Source: Prunella strophiata
Lineage: Eukaryota > Chordata > Aves > Passeriformes > Prunellidae
NCBI GenBank assembly: GCA_036583965.1
Contig: JAZBQD010000014.1
Location: forward strand, 41,340,990 to 41,404,989
Direction: 5' to 3'
Length of the DNA stretch: 64,000 nucleotides
The position numbers and the translations under genes are program-made. Of the stretch, positions 52,626 through 64,000 are shown piece after piece. Position 1 is the stretch's first letter, and every line of letters starts with the position of its first letter. The notes below the pieces were generated by a model. That model ran no database searches, was not told the origin of the DNA, and saw nothing but the letters and a program-made list of their open reading frames with translations.

Positions 52626-55600
52626 TTTCATTGACTTGGAAAGTTTGGTTGACCTGGAAGAACTTCTTCTCTGAGAAGTTTAGGAGTTCTGAGGAATGAT
52701 CTGCCTCATATTATGCGCAAACTGATTCTGATCATTTGAGGCAAACCCCAAACTTCTCAGCCTTGCTACAGCCTCTTGCTTTCCAAATGGCAGTGCCTTA
52801 CTTGCTGCCAAAGACAACTTCATATTCTCCTGAGGTAAAACAGATGTGTCTGTACTTTGCTTCCTAAATTTCTGATGGAGGCTGCTGTTAGAACTGATGC
52901 AGTCTCAGTGACAGATTTGCTTTACCATGCAACTGCAAAGAAAGGGGCATGTATATTGACACAAGGGATTTCCTGTGACATGTAAAAGCCATTTTCATTT
53001 ACCTGCAGAAGACAGCAAGTGGCAGTGTATGAGGATTAATATATATTTCAGGATGGTACATTTCCTCTTTCCCGTGTTTTGACCAAATGTTGCCTTTAAG
53101 CATCCTGGAATGGAATCCCTGGGGACAACAATGTAATAAATAAGGGATTACACAGAAGTATTCAGAAGCCTGAATAGTGCTGCAGGTACCCGATCCTTTG
53201 TTAGTGATACTAATGTTTTTGTTTACTGTTGTGTCTGCATATCTTATGAACTGTTATTCATAAGAGTTCTAGAATGCAATTTTCTCTTAAGTAGCTTATT
53301 CAGTACTTGTATAAAATCCCTATTGCTGATCACTGATAAATCTCAAGCAAGTCCCTAGAGGAGTCATCTTTCATTTGGGAATATTCTGCAGGGCTTTTGT
53401 AGCTCCCAGGCCTCAAGGGATGGTGGCTCATCCCCATTCTTTACTTGGTAGACTCAGGATGCTAAGACAGCATCAATCATTCTGAGTCAGGATGTACTTT
53501 TGTTTTATGTAAAAAAGAGTCAGGAAAAATAAAAGGAAACAGAAAAGATAAACACAGTACAAAGGGACAAGAAGTGGAAGATGTATAGAAGGAGGTTTTC
53601 TAGAAGCGCTTTCTAGATAATACAAGAAGTAGAAAAACAAAAAGACTGAGAGGAAAATGAATGAGGAAATTATGTTCTGCACTTGGGAATCAATGTACTA
53701 CTTTGCAGTTTGAGAAGCCTGGAAGGCAAAGAGTCTTCTGTGCCTTACATGCTAACCTGAAGATATATTATTCTGTTCTCCCATGCAATGTCAAATGTCT
53801 CTTGGAAACCTAAATAGATTACGTCTACCACTTCAGCCCTATCTGCTCCCTGCATTCTCCTTTTGATAAGACAGAGATTTATATTCTTATTCTTCTCTGA
53901 TAGGTGCATCAATCTCTGCTGTCAGGTTGTCTGTCCAAATAACAAACCTGCATATCACACAACTGTTTTAAATGTAATGTTGATAAATGTTGTTTATGTG
54001 CACTTGGCATCAACTTACAGTCACTTCCCTGCATATTGGAACCTTCTCAAGAAACCCATATTTTCTATCTATTCAGTGTTCTCACCATTAAGAATTAATT
54101 ATGGCCATAGAGTCATTACTTGGGACATTTCTAGGAATTCTGTGCTTCTGTGTCACTAGACTGATACCCTAAGTTTCTTGTAGCACTCAATGCTACCATT
54201 CTCATTCTGGCTTCATAAAACATGGTTTGCATTTTGGGAACAGAAGAGTTGCCAGCACTGAACAAAGCTGAATGTTTCTAGTGAAATCTCTGGTCTGATA
54301 AAGCATTGCAAAGTGTTCTGCCTCTGTGACTTCTGCTGCTTTCCAGCACCCTGATAACCTTTCAGAGACCTTGTGCTGTCTCAGCTGGAGGCAAAGGCTC
54401 CCTGCTCCTCAGTCCTGCTGACAGCACACGCCTACTTCCACCTTTCATCTACTCTCAGGTAAATTATTTGTCCAAATACCATCTCTTTCTTCCAATTCAT
54501 ATACTTCTTCTGCTTTTTTTTTTTTTTTTTTTCTTTTTTTTTCTCCCACAGAAGTAGTGAATAGCAACTAGACCTTGACCAAGTAGCTGGTCTTAGCTGG
54601 TTCAACAAATGACAAAATCCTGAGTCCTTCCAATATAGTGGTTCAGTTCCTGCTCTCATGGTCCTACTGCAAGGAAATTACACAGAATTTCCAAAAGCCA
54701 AGCTATAATCTCTTGAGTGTTGCTGCACTGCTCCTTATATAGGTCATATAGAAATATGCTTATAAACAGCATACAGAAAAAAAGTCAGAACATTTTTCTA
54801 TGCAACTAATGAATTATTTACTGGCTAACACTGCACCATTATTAAAACTCTTGGATTTTTTTTTCTTTTTTTTTTTTTTTACTTTTAAAATGTTATTCTC
54901 CTACATATTTTGCATTCCTAATTCACCTCCCTCATAACTCATAGGGAAGTGATTTCACACACTGCTCAGCACACTGCATAGGAACTGTTAATTTCTTGTG
55001 TAAGCTACAGACACCTTCATCTGTTTTTCAGTTTCAGGTCTCTTGAAATACTCAGTTTGGTATTTTACTAGTAATCTGTCATTATAAAGTCACAGAAGGT
55101 CTGTTGTAATGCAGTTTATGGGTTTGCCCTTTTCCTCCATACCCTCATGTATCCTTACAACATCTATAGATGCTCAGTGTATACCACAACAGTATATTCT
55201 ACATGTTAGTCATAGCATTTTAAATTCCTTTTACCTCAAGTATTTCAGAATTCTCAGATTAAAGATCACAGTGCTGTGGGATCAATATTTTTATGTGATT
55301 ACAAGTCCATATAACTTTTTTTAAAACTATTTGAACAGTATTTATGAATATAATATAATATTGATATATACTAAATATGTAATATTTTCCCTACTGTTAT
55401 CCCAGGGAAGTCAATAGAGAACTTATAACAGGTCACAGTGAATCTTTAGACCAAACTTAAAAAGCCATGGCATTATCATTAAAATTGTTTAACTCTGGCA
55501 ATGACAGAATGAGGATAGCCTCAATTCTAATGTAAACAGAATCCAGCAAAGGAAGTACCTCACATGTTTCTTGTACAAAATCTTGCTTGTTTTTTTCAGG

Positions 55601-55799
55601 AATGGTTGTATACAAGTTTCTATGAGAATGAAGTTAAATTTTTGCTAAAGGATTCTGATGAAGGAATTCTTCCTATGGCAGTAATACAACCATTACAAGG
55701 ACATCTTATCAGTCTGAAAAATGAACTCATAAACATTATAATAATGAACATGACTGGAAAATTTCAAATTAAAAATTAATTAATGTCACAGTTGAGATG
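52626..55799. other. Sequence without a gene
   Basis: No gene is supported. T-rich tracts lie at 54514-54542 and 54856-54880. The 54300-54430 part is GC-richer and ends in a CTCAG/GTAAAT donor-like site at about 54458, but the upstream frames are interrupted. A 71-codon frame at 55564-55779 follows a TTTTTTCAG acceptor-like site and is not recognised. Confidence 0.55.
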
Positions 55800-56095
55800 G
55801 CCACGATACACAGAGTACCACCTTACAATTTCAGAAAGCTTACAACCCAATAGAGAATAACACCATACTACCTCAGGAGGCTGCAGGTATCTGCCCTTCT
55901 TGTTCTTTAGCCCAGCCTTTCATACTCCTCATGCTCATGCACTGCCCCTGTGTGCCTTTACTGACTGGTCAGTAACCTCAGCACTCCTGTCTCACTGCTC
56001 TCAGTGCTGCTCACCTGCTTCTCACAGCTGTACCCCTTGGGGATGAGGCTCAGCCCCAGCCCCACTCCCAGCTACCACAACTCTGTGCCTAAAAA
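55800..56095 (-). mobile_element. Possible LTR or other promoter-bearing repeat
   Basis: This GC-rich block with sharp composition borders lies between AT-rich flanks. Read on the minus strand it has a GGGGCTGGGGCTGAGCC start, a dense AGCAGCACTGAGAGCAG region, and then a TATA-like GAGTATGAAAGGCTGGG about 45 bases before GGGCAGATACCTGCAGCC. The layout fits an LTR U3-R region. No matching consensus could be recalled with confidence, so the class is uncertain. Confidence 0.35.
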
Positions 56096-58215
56096 TTTAT
56101 TCAAGGCAACAAGTAAGACCATCAAGAGAATTGTTTCAAACTCTAGTCAATGACATTTTATTTTTTCCAGGTTTGGGTGCAAAATCAAAATGCTAAATCA
56201 TTACTGTAAAATGGGATATTGGAAAACACCCATTTTAAATTAAAAATTCAGATTTGAAACTTTATTTTTCTATTTAATTCTGTCTCATTCCAGTTCATCA
56301 ATTTAAATATCAAATTAACTAACTCAAGTGTTATAAAAAAATCCAGTTGATCAAAACTAGCCCTTTTCTGAATATAGTTTCAATTCATAATATTCTTTCC
56401 AGCTATACATCTCAAATGAAGCAATCAGATATTTTTTTATCACATACTCAATATGTTGTTTTTGAGGACATGATACTTACAATTAATATCTTATGTCACT
56501 TTTCCTAAAGGTTAAAAAAATTAGCAGTTCTGTTAAATTTTTTAATTTGAAATTTAAATATGACCACATTTTTGAGGAAGAAAATCCTTAATTCTTGAAA
56601 TAAAGGGTTTTTTGAAGAAGATTTTAAAACATGTAATATGTAGATATGCAATCACAATGAATTTCAGGATATTTGAGAATTTTTTTGAAAGTTAGACAAG
56701 AATTTAGCAACCTAACAGTAGTATATTGGATAACACAAAACTGTTTTGGTACTGTGTTACAGATTGTTATATTGTATTATTGCACTTCTGAAAGTTTCTT
56801 TTCAATTCTTTGGCCAATACTGAAAATTTAATTTTTTCTTCCTCTTCCTTGATGCATTTACAATTACAAAATCTAGTCAGAGAGATCAAAGAGTTGATTC
56901 TAAAGGTTAAGAACATTATTATTTAAACAATGAACATGGGGTCTAATAAAAGAAGGAGACTGATCCAGCAAATAGTTTGGCAAAGTAACAAATAATCTCA
57001 ATCCAAGAATAACAAAACAAAATAAGAAAATACCCAAAATCAACCTATCCAACAAACAGAAGCAGCATACAAGTCTAAATGTTACTATGAGTTTAACCAG
57101 TATCTGGAAAGGATAATGGAAGGAAGCTATTTCATTGAAAATTTGAGTAAAATAACTCAAGAAAAATTCTTATGCCAATTCCTCATCTAGTGGATATTAT
57201 GGTTGTGTTTCCTTCACGAAAATTTGGGAAAGATTGTTCATACTGGTATCACAGTAAGTTTCACTGAAGAGGATCTGTCTACTGAACAGGACAAATACAC
57301 GAATTTTGAGAAAATTCATTGATTTGGTTGACTTGATCAATCTCATTCCAGGACTTGTAGTTTTATATCTCTTTGTTTCAGCTGTAAAGCAAAGGCTCAT
57401 GCAATGTGAACTGCCTGTTATCAATCAAGGAGTTCACTTCTTCAGTGACTGCGCTTCTTTGAAGTGCTGGGAGAAACAGAAATATTTATCATGTTCTCAA
57501 GGTGGTTTCTGAACCTTTCAATCTTATATCTAGATTCCAGCCAATACCTCTTTCGTCAGCCCTTTCATAGACTGTGAAATCAGCAGTTTAAAAAGACATT
57601 CTCAGCACAGGAAGCACAGAGGAAGCAGGACACATAATCAATCTTCAGACTCCCATGGAACCTGCTAACAGGTTCTTATTTCTGTAGTCATCCAAGGGAT
57701 TAGACTGCTTGGTAAAACATCTTCACTCTCTCTCTCTCTCTGCCTTTCATTCTGTGTGTCTTAGTCCTTTTCCCTCTCTCTGGTATATTGTTATATGTTG
57801 CTTATATTTTATTTTTAATTATTTTTGTAAAATATCCATTACTGCTTTTTCACTCAGCCAAGCACATTCTGCAGTGAGATCACAGCTACTTGTAACACTT
57901 GAAAGATACATTCAGCATTTTATCTTTGGAAAAAAAGAAAACCAAAATGTACTAATGTTTGGGGTTTTTTTCCTGTTTTGGAAATTCAGCCAGAAAGAAA
58001 ATAGCAACAACACAGCTGTTATGGCTGTCTTTAAGTATATGTGGAAGGCAAGAATCATGCTGTCATAGAACTAAGTTAATATTATCTCCTCATGCTAGTG
58101 ATGCCTTGTTCATTGAAAAGTAGAAACTGATATTTACTGTGCAGTGTTTCAATTCCACCAGCATCTTACCCACTCCTGAATGCACAATTTGATTTACAAG
58201 TATTTTTCTACTTTC
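56096..58215. other. AT-rich sequence without a gene
   Basis: No gene is supported. A (TC)n run lies at 57726-57741, inside a 119-codon frame (57709-58068) that would need a TTG start. Confidence 0.6.
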
Positions 58216-58490
58216 TTACACTGTGCTTTCCCTTTGCTTTTTGTTGCTTTCAGCCATTTCCCACAGCTCTGTAATAACCTTGATCTCTTCCAGTCACTTC
58301 GTTAGGCTCCTCTGGTAGCCATCCTCATAGTGAGCTCTTGACAGCACTCATCAGTTCTGGATGCTCCAATTAATTGAGCCAGCACCAATCTCCTGGCTGC
58401 CTCTGCTAGCTCCTTCTGCCAATACTTCAAAACCTCCAGCAAAGCAATACTCCAGGATGACAGCAGCTCAGTGACCTCAACACAGTGAGA
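58216..58490 (-). pseudogene. Decayed protein-coding fragment of unknown family
   Basis: On the minus strand, 58490 to 58302 is open for 62 codons between two stops. Its composition is strikingly protein-like (Leu, Glu, Ala, Arg rich, including ELAEAARRLVLAQL and RTDECCQELTMRMATRG), in contrast to the AT-driven frames elsewhere. Eleven bases later, in another frame, 58293 to 58216 encodes a second such block (LEEIKVITELWEMAE, then a basic tail) ending in TAA. The two blocks are separated by a frameshift and stops, and neither has a usable start, so nothing here can make an intact protein. Heptad-like spacing of Leu/Ile suggests a coiled coil. The local GC content is raised. It may be a relic of a transposable-element ORF or of a processed gene copy. 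I do not recognise the family. Confidence 0.5.
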
Positions 58491-58772
58491 CTAGGCTGGT
58501 AGCTTAAGCAGAAGTTTTAGTTAAAAATATCCTGTCATGTCCCCCTGCTCCAAATTCAATTTTCAGCTCTGTTTCTAGGGTTGTGTAATAACATAGAAAT
58601 CCTAAAAGACTGGTGAATTAGCCATTTTTTGATTTGGTTTTTTTTCCCCTTATTGTAAGTAGGGGTATGTTGTTTCCTAAACTGATGAGCTCATAAGGTA
58701 GTGAATTCAGAGGCCATAAAAACAATGGGCACTCCTTTCTGGTTGTCTTCTACTCATGCATTTGGTATCAAC

Positions 58773-58797
58773 GTGTGTGTGTGTGTGTGTGTGTGTG
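58773..58797. repeat. (GT)n microsatellite
   Basis: About twelve uninterrupted GT units are present. Confidence 0.95.
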
Positions 58798-61700
58798 CAT
58801 GCATCTCTGGTGTGACCTGAAACATCTAAGCACACCAAGTGAATTGTTCCAGCCAATTATTTAATTGGGAATTATTATCTATGTAACAACCAATAGTAAT
58901 ATTTGCATGTTTTTTATGAAAATTCAAGTGAAATAAAAAGGAAGAGACACTTTTTGCTGTAAGCTTCTCCATTGGAGTATGTATTTGCTAGTAAGTGTTT
59001 TAAAATTATTACATGAATACTTCCACATTAATTTAGTATTTTTACACTTTTAACCATATCAAATAATTTCCGCTGTGGCCCAATGCAAGCACAAATGAAA
59101 TCCACTTGTCTTCTGTAGCTGTCCAGTAAGATGTCACCAAGGTTTAATTCAAGGCAGATACCTCTAATTAAAAATAAAACCAAAACCTTAAAGTAATTGC
59201 ACATTGAACTCAGTTATTGGGAGGCTAAATGCATAGTGTAAAAACCTGCTTCTACAACAGAGAAAGATATTAAGATATTGAAGTGGATGCAGATAAATAT
59301 TTTTTTACAGACAGAAAGAGCATTCTTATCTAAACTATCTGTTACAGTCTTTGGTGCTATCAGAAAAATGGCTCACCTTGAATCCACACACATTTATAGT
59401 TACATGAAGTATCATAACCAAATGTTTCTTTCTACCTAGCTTATAAAAGTGAATTTGGTGGAAATATTCATCCTCAAATTCAAAGATCAGAGATGCAAGA
59501 TCTCATCTCATCTTTGTATATTGTCAAGGCATTTTTATGGATGTCATTCTCATTATGCTGAGAATTGAGTAATTTGTATGTTTGGGCTAAATCCTAACCA
59601 ATCTATTGAGGATATTTCACTTTGATAGAGCCAGTGGGAGCTGTGTAAGTTAGTCTAAAAGAAGAATTAGAGTTTTAAGGAATAAACTTGATCAGAAAGG
59701 TTTCTATATCTTTTATTTCCTTTTTTTTTCTTCTTGCTAGCAAGGAGAATTGTTATGTAAGGTAGTATGGTGCAACTGAGTACATTTTGCATTTGAATAG
59801 GGAACAGCATTTTTGCTGTAAGTGATGGTTGTCTTACTGTAAAATGTACTGTTTCCCCAGAGGAATCTGGATCTCACAAACAATGCAGTCGAGTGCCTTT
59901 TATGTAGTTTATAACTTATTGTCAGTGAAGGAGTGATTCAATTAGCAAGTGATTAATCACAGGTTCCTTCAGGTCTCAAACTGTGTATTGAAAGTTTATG
60001 GAATAAAAGAGTATTTCATGCCCATGTCTGCACCTAATGAGTAATAACCACCTGGGAATGAGAACTGCATTTTAAAAAAAGAACAGGGGCAGCAGCACAA
60101 AGTACTAATCACTTGACTAATTTCTGTTGTCACTGAGAAACATACCTTTGCCAGAGAATCATAATTATAATGGCATTAAAATTAGTTAATATTTTATTGT
60201 CAACAAACAGCAAAGAAAATATTCAATATTTCCATCTCAACCAATTTTTTGACATTTCAGCAGCATACAGAAGTAAAATTTGCTATACAGGATTTAATTC
60301 TGAGGTATGAGACATAAGAATATATGCATAATTTCAAACAAAGATTTAAAATGTTAAAAAGCTAATTTTTAGAAAAACTTAATTAGCATGCAAATGGAAA
60401 TACTTTATTCTGTAAAAAAACCCATTGTGAATATTAAACACAAAGTCCTTTCAATAAAGTACAAAATTGTCATATTTTTATTTTGTGGATGTACAAATAC
60501 TTGTAGCATGAACATTTCACCATGACTTATCAAACTATTTTATATAGGCCTGTTATTACATTTTTCAATTTGTCAGTCACTAAATTTCAGATAAGGAGTA
60601 ACCTTATGATGCTTAATTTTGACAGTAAAGTGGAATACAACAATGGAATTGTTGGATGGAAGTAAATGATGAAATATGATAGAAAAACATAGACTTTTCA
60701 GTGCTGAACCATAACACTCAAATCTTCTCAGTTTTGCAATAAAATATCAATGGAATATCAATGCAGAAAAAAAAGGAAGTGTGAAAAATTGCTAAATTTA
60801 AAGTTTAAAATATCAGCTTTCAGGTGAACAAGCAGAATAAATCTCCACCATCTTTAGGCTGTTTGCACCTTAAATTAGTAGAATGGTACCTTTGAGTGCC
60901 ATAGTAAGACGCTGATAAGGAACACTTTAGGAAAAGTGTGAAATCTTCACATCTGCTTCTTAAAATCATCTTTCATATGTTGCTTGTTTAAACAATGAAT
61001 CTTTGATCTTGGTGTACTGTTTTTAGTTTAGCTGCATAACTGACCTAGGCACCCTGGGTTCCCCTCACAGGCAATAGAGCAAACTGGGATTGCATCAACA
61101 TGATTTTTTTCACCCCAAAGTAGACAGCTAAAATAGGTGGACTAAAAGCAGACATTTCTCATGTTCAGTATAGCATTGGAGATCCATCAGATAAATGCTT
61201 GTTCTGGCATGATCTGCCTTCAGTAAACCAATGAAAATAAAGTATTCCTTAATTTGGAAGTCTGCCTTTGTGGTCCTGTCAGTAATTATCTTCCACAGGT
61301 GCTATATGGCAGAAAAGACAATAAGCTAATGGATTTGAAGATTTCTCAAATCATGTAATTACTGAAAAGCTGGTGGCTCTCTCTTTATTTATATTTCTTC
61401 TCTAGCTGATTTTCAAACAATAAAAATCACTAGACTGATTTATCTGTGTTCTGTACTCACAGCTAAACAATATAGACAGCTATTTTACCAAAGATCTCCA
61501 CCACAGAGAGCCCTACTGACCTTCATGGTACCAAACTTTTGTTGTGCTTGACCTTCAGATGGTAACCCCCAACAGATTTCTAAAAGTGTTTTTCTAAAAG
61601 AATTAGATGATGAATAAAAGGCAGCTCTGCACTTGCTTGCTGAATAACAGCAGAAATAAAAGTTTTGCTGAATTTATTCAGACAGCCTGGATAACGGTGT

Positions 61701-62807
61701 CATAAACAGGGAAACTTCTCAGTCAGAGCAAAAAAAACCTGACTTTTCATGTTGGTATATGGACCTCTTTTCATTTTTCATCCATCTCTTATTTTTAGAG
61801 GGACAGTAGATAAGTGCATGAAGGCAATTCTTCTAGACTTCTCAGAATTTATACAAATCTAATCAAATTATACCTTAATATTTTTACTGGTTGGGAAACT
61901 AGTAGAGATATTTAATTCCACTTTTAACCATCATCAGAAGAAAATAATTAAGTTTTGATTTGAAATTTTTTTCTGTTTTTTAGTGTGATTCAGAAACACA
62001 TTGGATAGTTAGTATTGATGTCAGAACACAATCCATTCCAAAGTGTGGGTCTGTGAGATTCTCTTTGTTCCAGAGACCTAGCTAAATTTTTAATTTGGTG
62101 CAGGGAGACTTTGTTACTTTTACTGAGTTTTATTTCAGTTACTGTTGAAAAAAATTACTTGTTTGTCAGTCCTGATTTGTTCCAATTTGATTCACTACCA
62201 CCTCTAACTTAAATGAAACTGAGAAAGTGCATCAAGAGAAAGCAAAAGTGCTGGAGGACTTATGTAGCATTTGAATGAGTTCTGTGAAAGTCACTCTAGA
62301 CAAGACAGAGGTAACACCCTTTTTCTGATGACTGGGGGTTAATTATTTCTCTTATTTCTCCTGACAAACCTGTGTACAGTTGAGGACTGTATTATTGGGT
62401 ATTCAGATGAGGTACAAGTCATGCCAGTATTTCTGTTGCATGGGCTGATCTGAATTATCCAGGACATAAAGGGTAGGCATTCCTCCTTTACATTGTGAAC
62501 TGTAATGCTGAATCTTTTGAATATCAGTTGGATATTTTTTTAGTTGTTGATATATAATTTTTATTAACCAATACTTGAAAATCAAGAGGAAAACACAGCT
62601 GATCAAAAATGCAGATTGTTGCTTCATTTACAGTATGCACTAAACCCCTATTCCACAGACTAGACTGGTTTTCAGTTGCTTTCTGGGAACACATATACTC
62701 TGGGAACACTGCAAGAGTGTTTTCATTCACAGTGTGATAGAACTTGAACTTGTAGATAATTAGGGCTTGTTAAAAACTCTTTTTGTTACAAAACAGTGTT
62801 GCTTAAA

Positions 62808-62840
62808 TTTTTTTTTCTTTTTTTCTTTTTTTCTTTTTTT
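62808..62840. repeat. T-rich (T5-7 C)n tract
   Basis: T runs of five to nine are separated by single Cs, forming a pyrimidine-only tract. Confidence 0.9.
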
Positions 62841-64000
62841 GTCTGAGAAAGTTTTAAAGCCTTCAGATGAGAAAATTTTCATTAGGTCAGTGACACAGTC
62901 CTAGTCATTCTGAGACATTGAAAGAGGAGAATAATTGTGTTTTGGGAGAAATCATTGAATATAATTATTAGCTATGTTATTAATTTTTGTAAGGTGTTTT
63001 GAACTTTGGTAAGAATTTAATATCATGGGTCGGAGTGCAGGAATGTTTTCTTAATGTGGTGAATTAAATAGACTTAGCCTCTTTCTTCCTGCTTTACAGC
63101 TTCTGCCTTCACACAGATTAAGTATCATTCACAAAACTTTAACATGAAACTGTCATGCTGTGATCTGATTCTGGTGTGAGTCCCATGTGATAGAGATAAT
63201 CCAGGCAGTGGATGGACACAGGGTTTGTATTTCTCATGCAGTTTCCCATTGTTTTGTGTCTGTGATCATTTAGGTAGAATTAACATCTAACTACATGATT
63301 TACTTAGATCATGTTATAATGCAATTTATCTTTCAATTTATTCAAGGATAAATAATTGAAATCATACAAGCAGGCCCTCCACCCAGTCCAAGGCTCCTTT
63401 AAAGAAGTTAATATGGCTGAATCAATTGAAATAGTTTTTCAGCATTTTATTGTCTTACCTTTTCAGAAAGACAAGAGACAGAGAATGGAAGAAAGGGGAA
63501 ACTCTGTGACTTGAACCTCAAAGCAATGTCACTTAAAAGCTTCTGTTTTCATGAGCTGTGTGAAATGAAAAAGCATTCCAGAACGTGGAGGGTACCTCAG
63601 AAAGTTATTTGAAGTTATTCTCTTGACTGTCAGGGAAAGTAGAAGCAGAGAGAAACAGAGTATAATTTTACTTCCTAAGAAAACATTAAATTCTCCCTTT
63701 GTTATTGAATATTAGAAATTGCACAAAGTGATTCAGATAATTTTAATTAATTTCCCCCCAGGCAGGATTTTGGGTGGTGACTCCAAACTTACCTGATATT
63801 AAAAGAGGAATGTGCCAGTGAAATGAAGTCTAAGTGTGCAAGTTACAGCAGCCTTGAGACAGAAGTGAATTCCACACTGGTAAATAATCTAAGTTTATAA
63901 ACCTGTTTATTCTGGCTTAATGGAAAAGTACATTGATATTTCCCTTGATAAATATTTGAGGCACTCATCATCTTTTAAAAGCATCTTATCTAAAAGCAGA

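Larger units (their letters stand above)
58491..64000. other. AT-rich sequence without a gene
   Basis: No gene is supported. The block from about 59980 to 60260 has the homopolymer-poor, ATTA-rich texture often seen in conserved noncoding elements, but this cannot be judged from one sequence. Two overlapping short minus-strand frames at 62403-62730 are not recognised. The right edge ends in unique AT-rich DNA. Confidence 0.55.

Noticed and set aside
53473..53682. Hydrophobic 69-codon minus-strand frame resembling a membrane protein
   Set aside because: Its Phe/Leu/Tyr content comes from A-rich plus-strand sequence, and there is no conserved motif.
57709..58068. 119-codon plus-strand frame
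   Set aside because: It needs a TTG start, runs through a (TC)n repeat and has the Phe/Leu/Ser-rich composition produced by T-rich DNA.

Overview
The window is nuclear DNA from a bird, most likely a songbird. It is AT-rich and CpG-poor, with vertebrate-style microsatellites and long T tracts. Several pieces are recognisable avian CR1 LINEs (about 5450, 12467, 28097, 36870, 42826 and 52215). There is one ERVL-type solo LTR (about 37678-38092) and one LTR fragment with the TGTCCTGG start typical of songbird endogenous retroviruses (20523). Two remnants of MIR-type SINE sequence are visible (19095 and 49845). No mammal-specific repeat and no bacterial or viral gene organisation was seen.

I find no convincing intact protein-coding gene, tRNA, rRNA or CRISPR array. 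Most open frames are under about 125 codons, and several of the longest need a non-ATG start, lie in simple sequence or lie in repeats. The stretch therefore reads as intergenic DNA or a very large intron.

Layout. 0-13 kb: a 70-bp direct repeat pair (286 and 994), two CR1 3' ends, and small GC-richer islands near 3.5, 8.2 and 10.8 kb. 13-20 kb: a possible small secreted peptide or first exon at 12900, a diverged tandem duplication at 13590, a short tandem repeat at 14523, a MIR remnant and a TG/TA microsatellite. 20-30 kb: an LTR fragment, a possible solo LTR with a polyadenylation signal at 23363, a TATA-containing promoter-like island at 25.2 kb, a T30 tract, an internally deleted CR1 and another LTR-like stretch at 29 kb. 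30-43 kb: an extreme AT island beside a TG repeat, a degraded CR1, the ERVL LTR and a second clear CR1. 43-64 kb: a near-complete MIR remnant, an old CR1, a GC-rich LTR-like block at 55.8 kb, a decayed coding fragment on the minus strand at 58.2-58.5 kb, a GT microsatellite and AT-rich unique sequence.

The items most worth a second look are the decayed coding fragment (58216-58490), the cationic signal-peptide frame (12900-13082), the promoter-like island (25174-25327) and the 70-bp duplication near the left end. No multi-gene system is visible. Repeat names come from recognising family consensus patterns by eye, so their edges are approximate.
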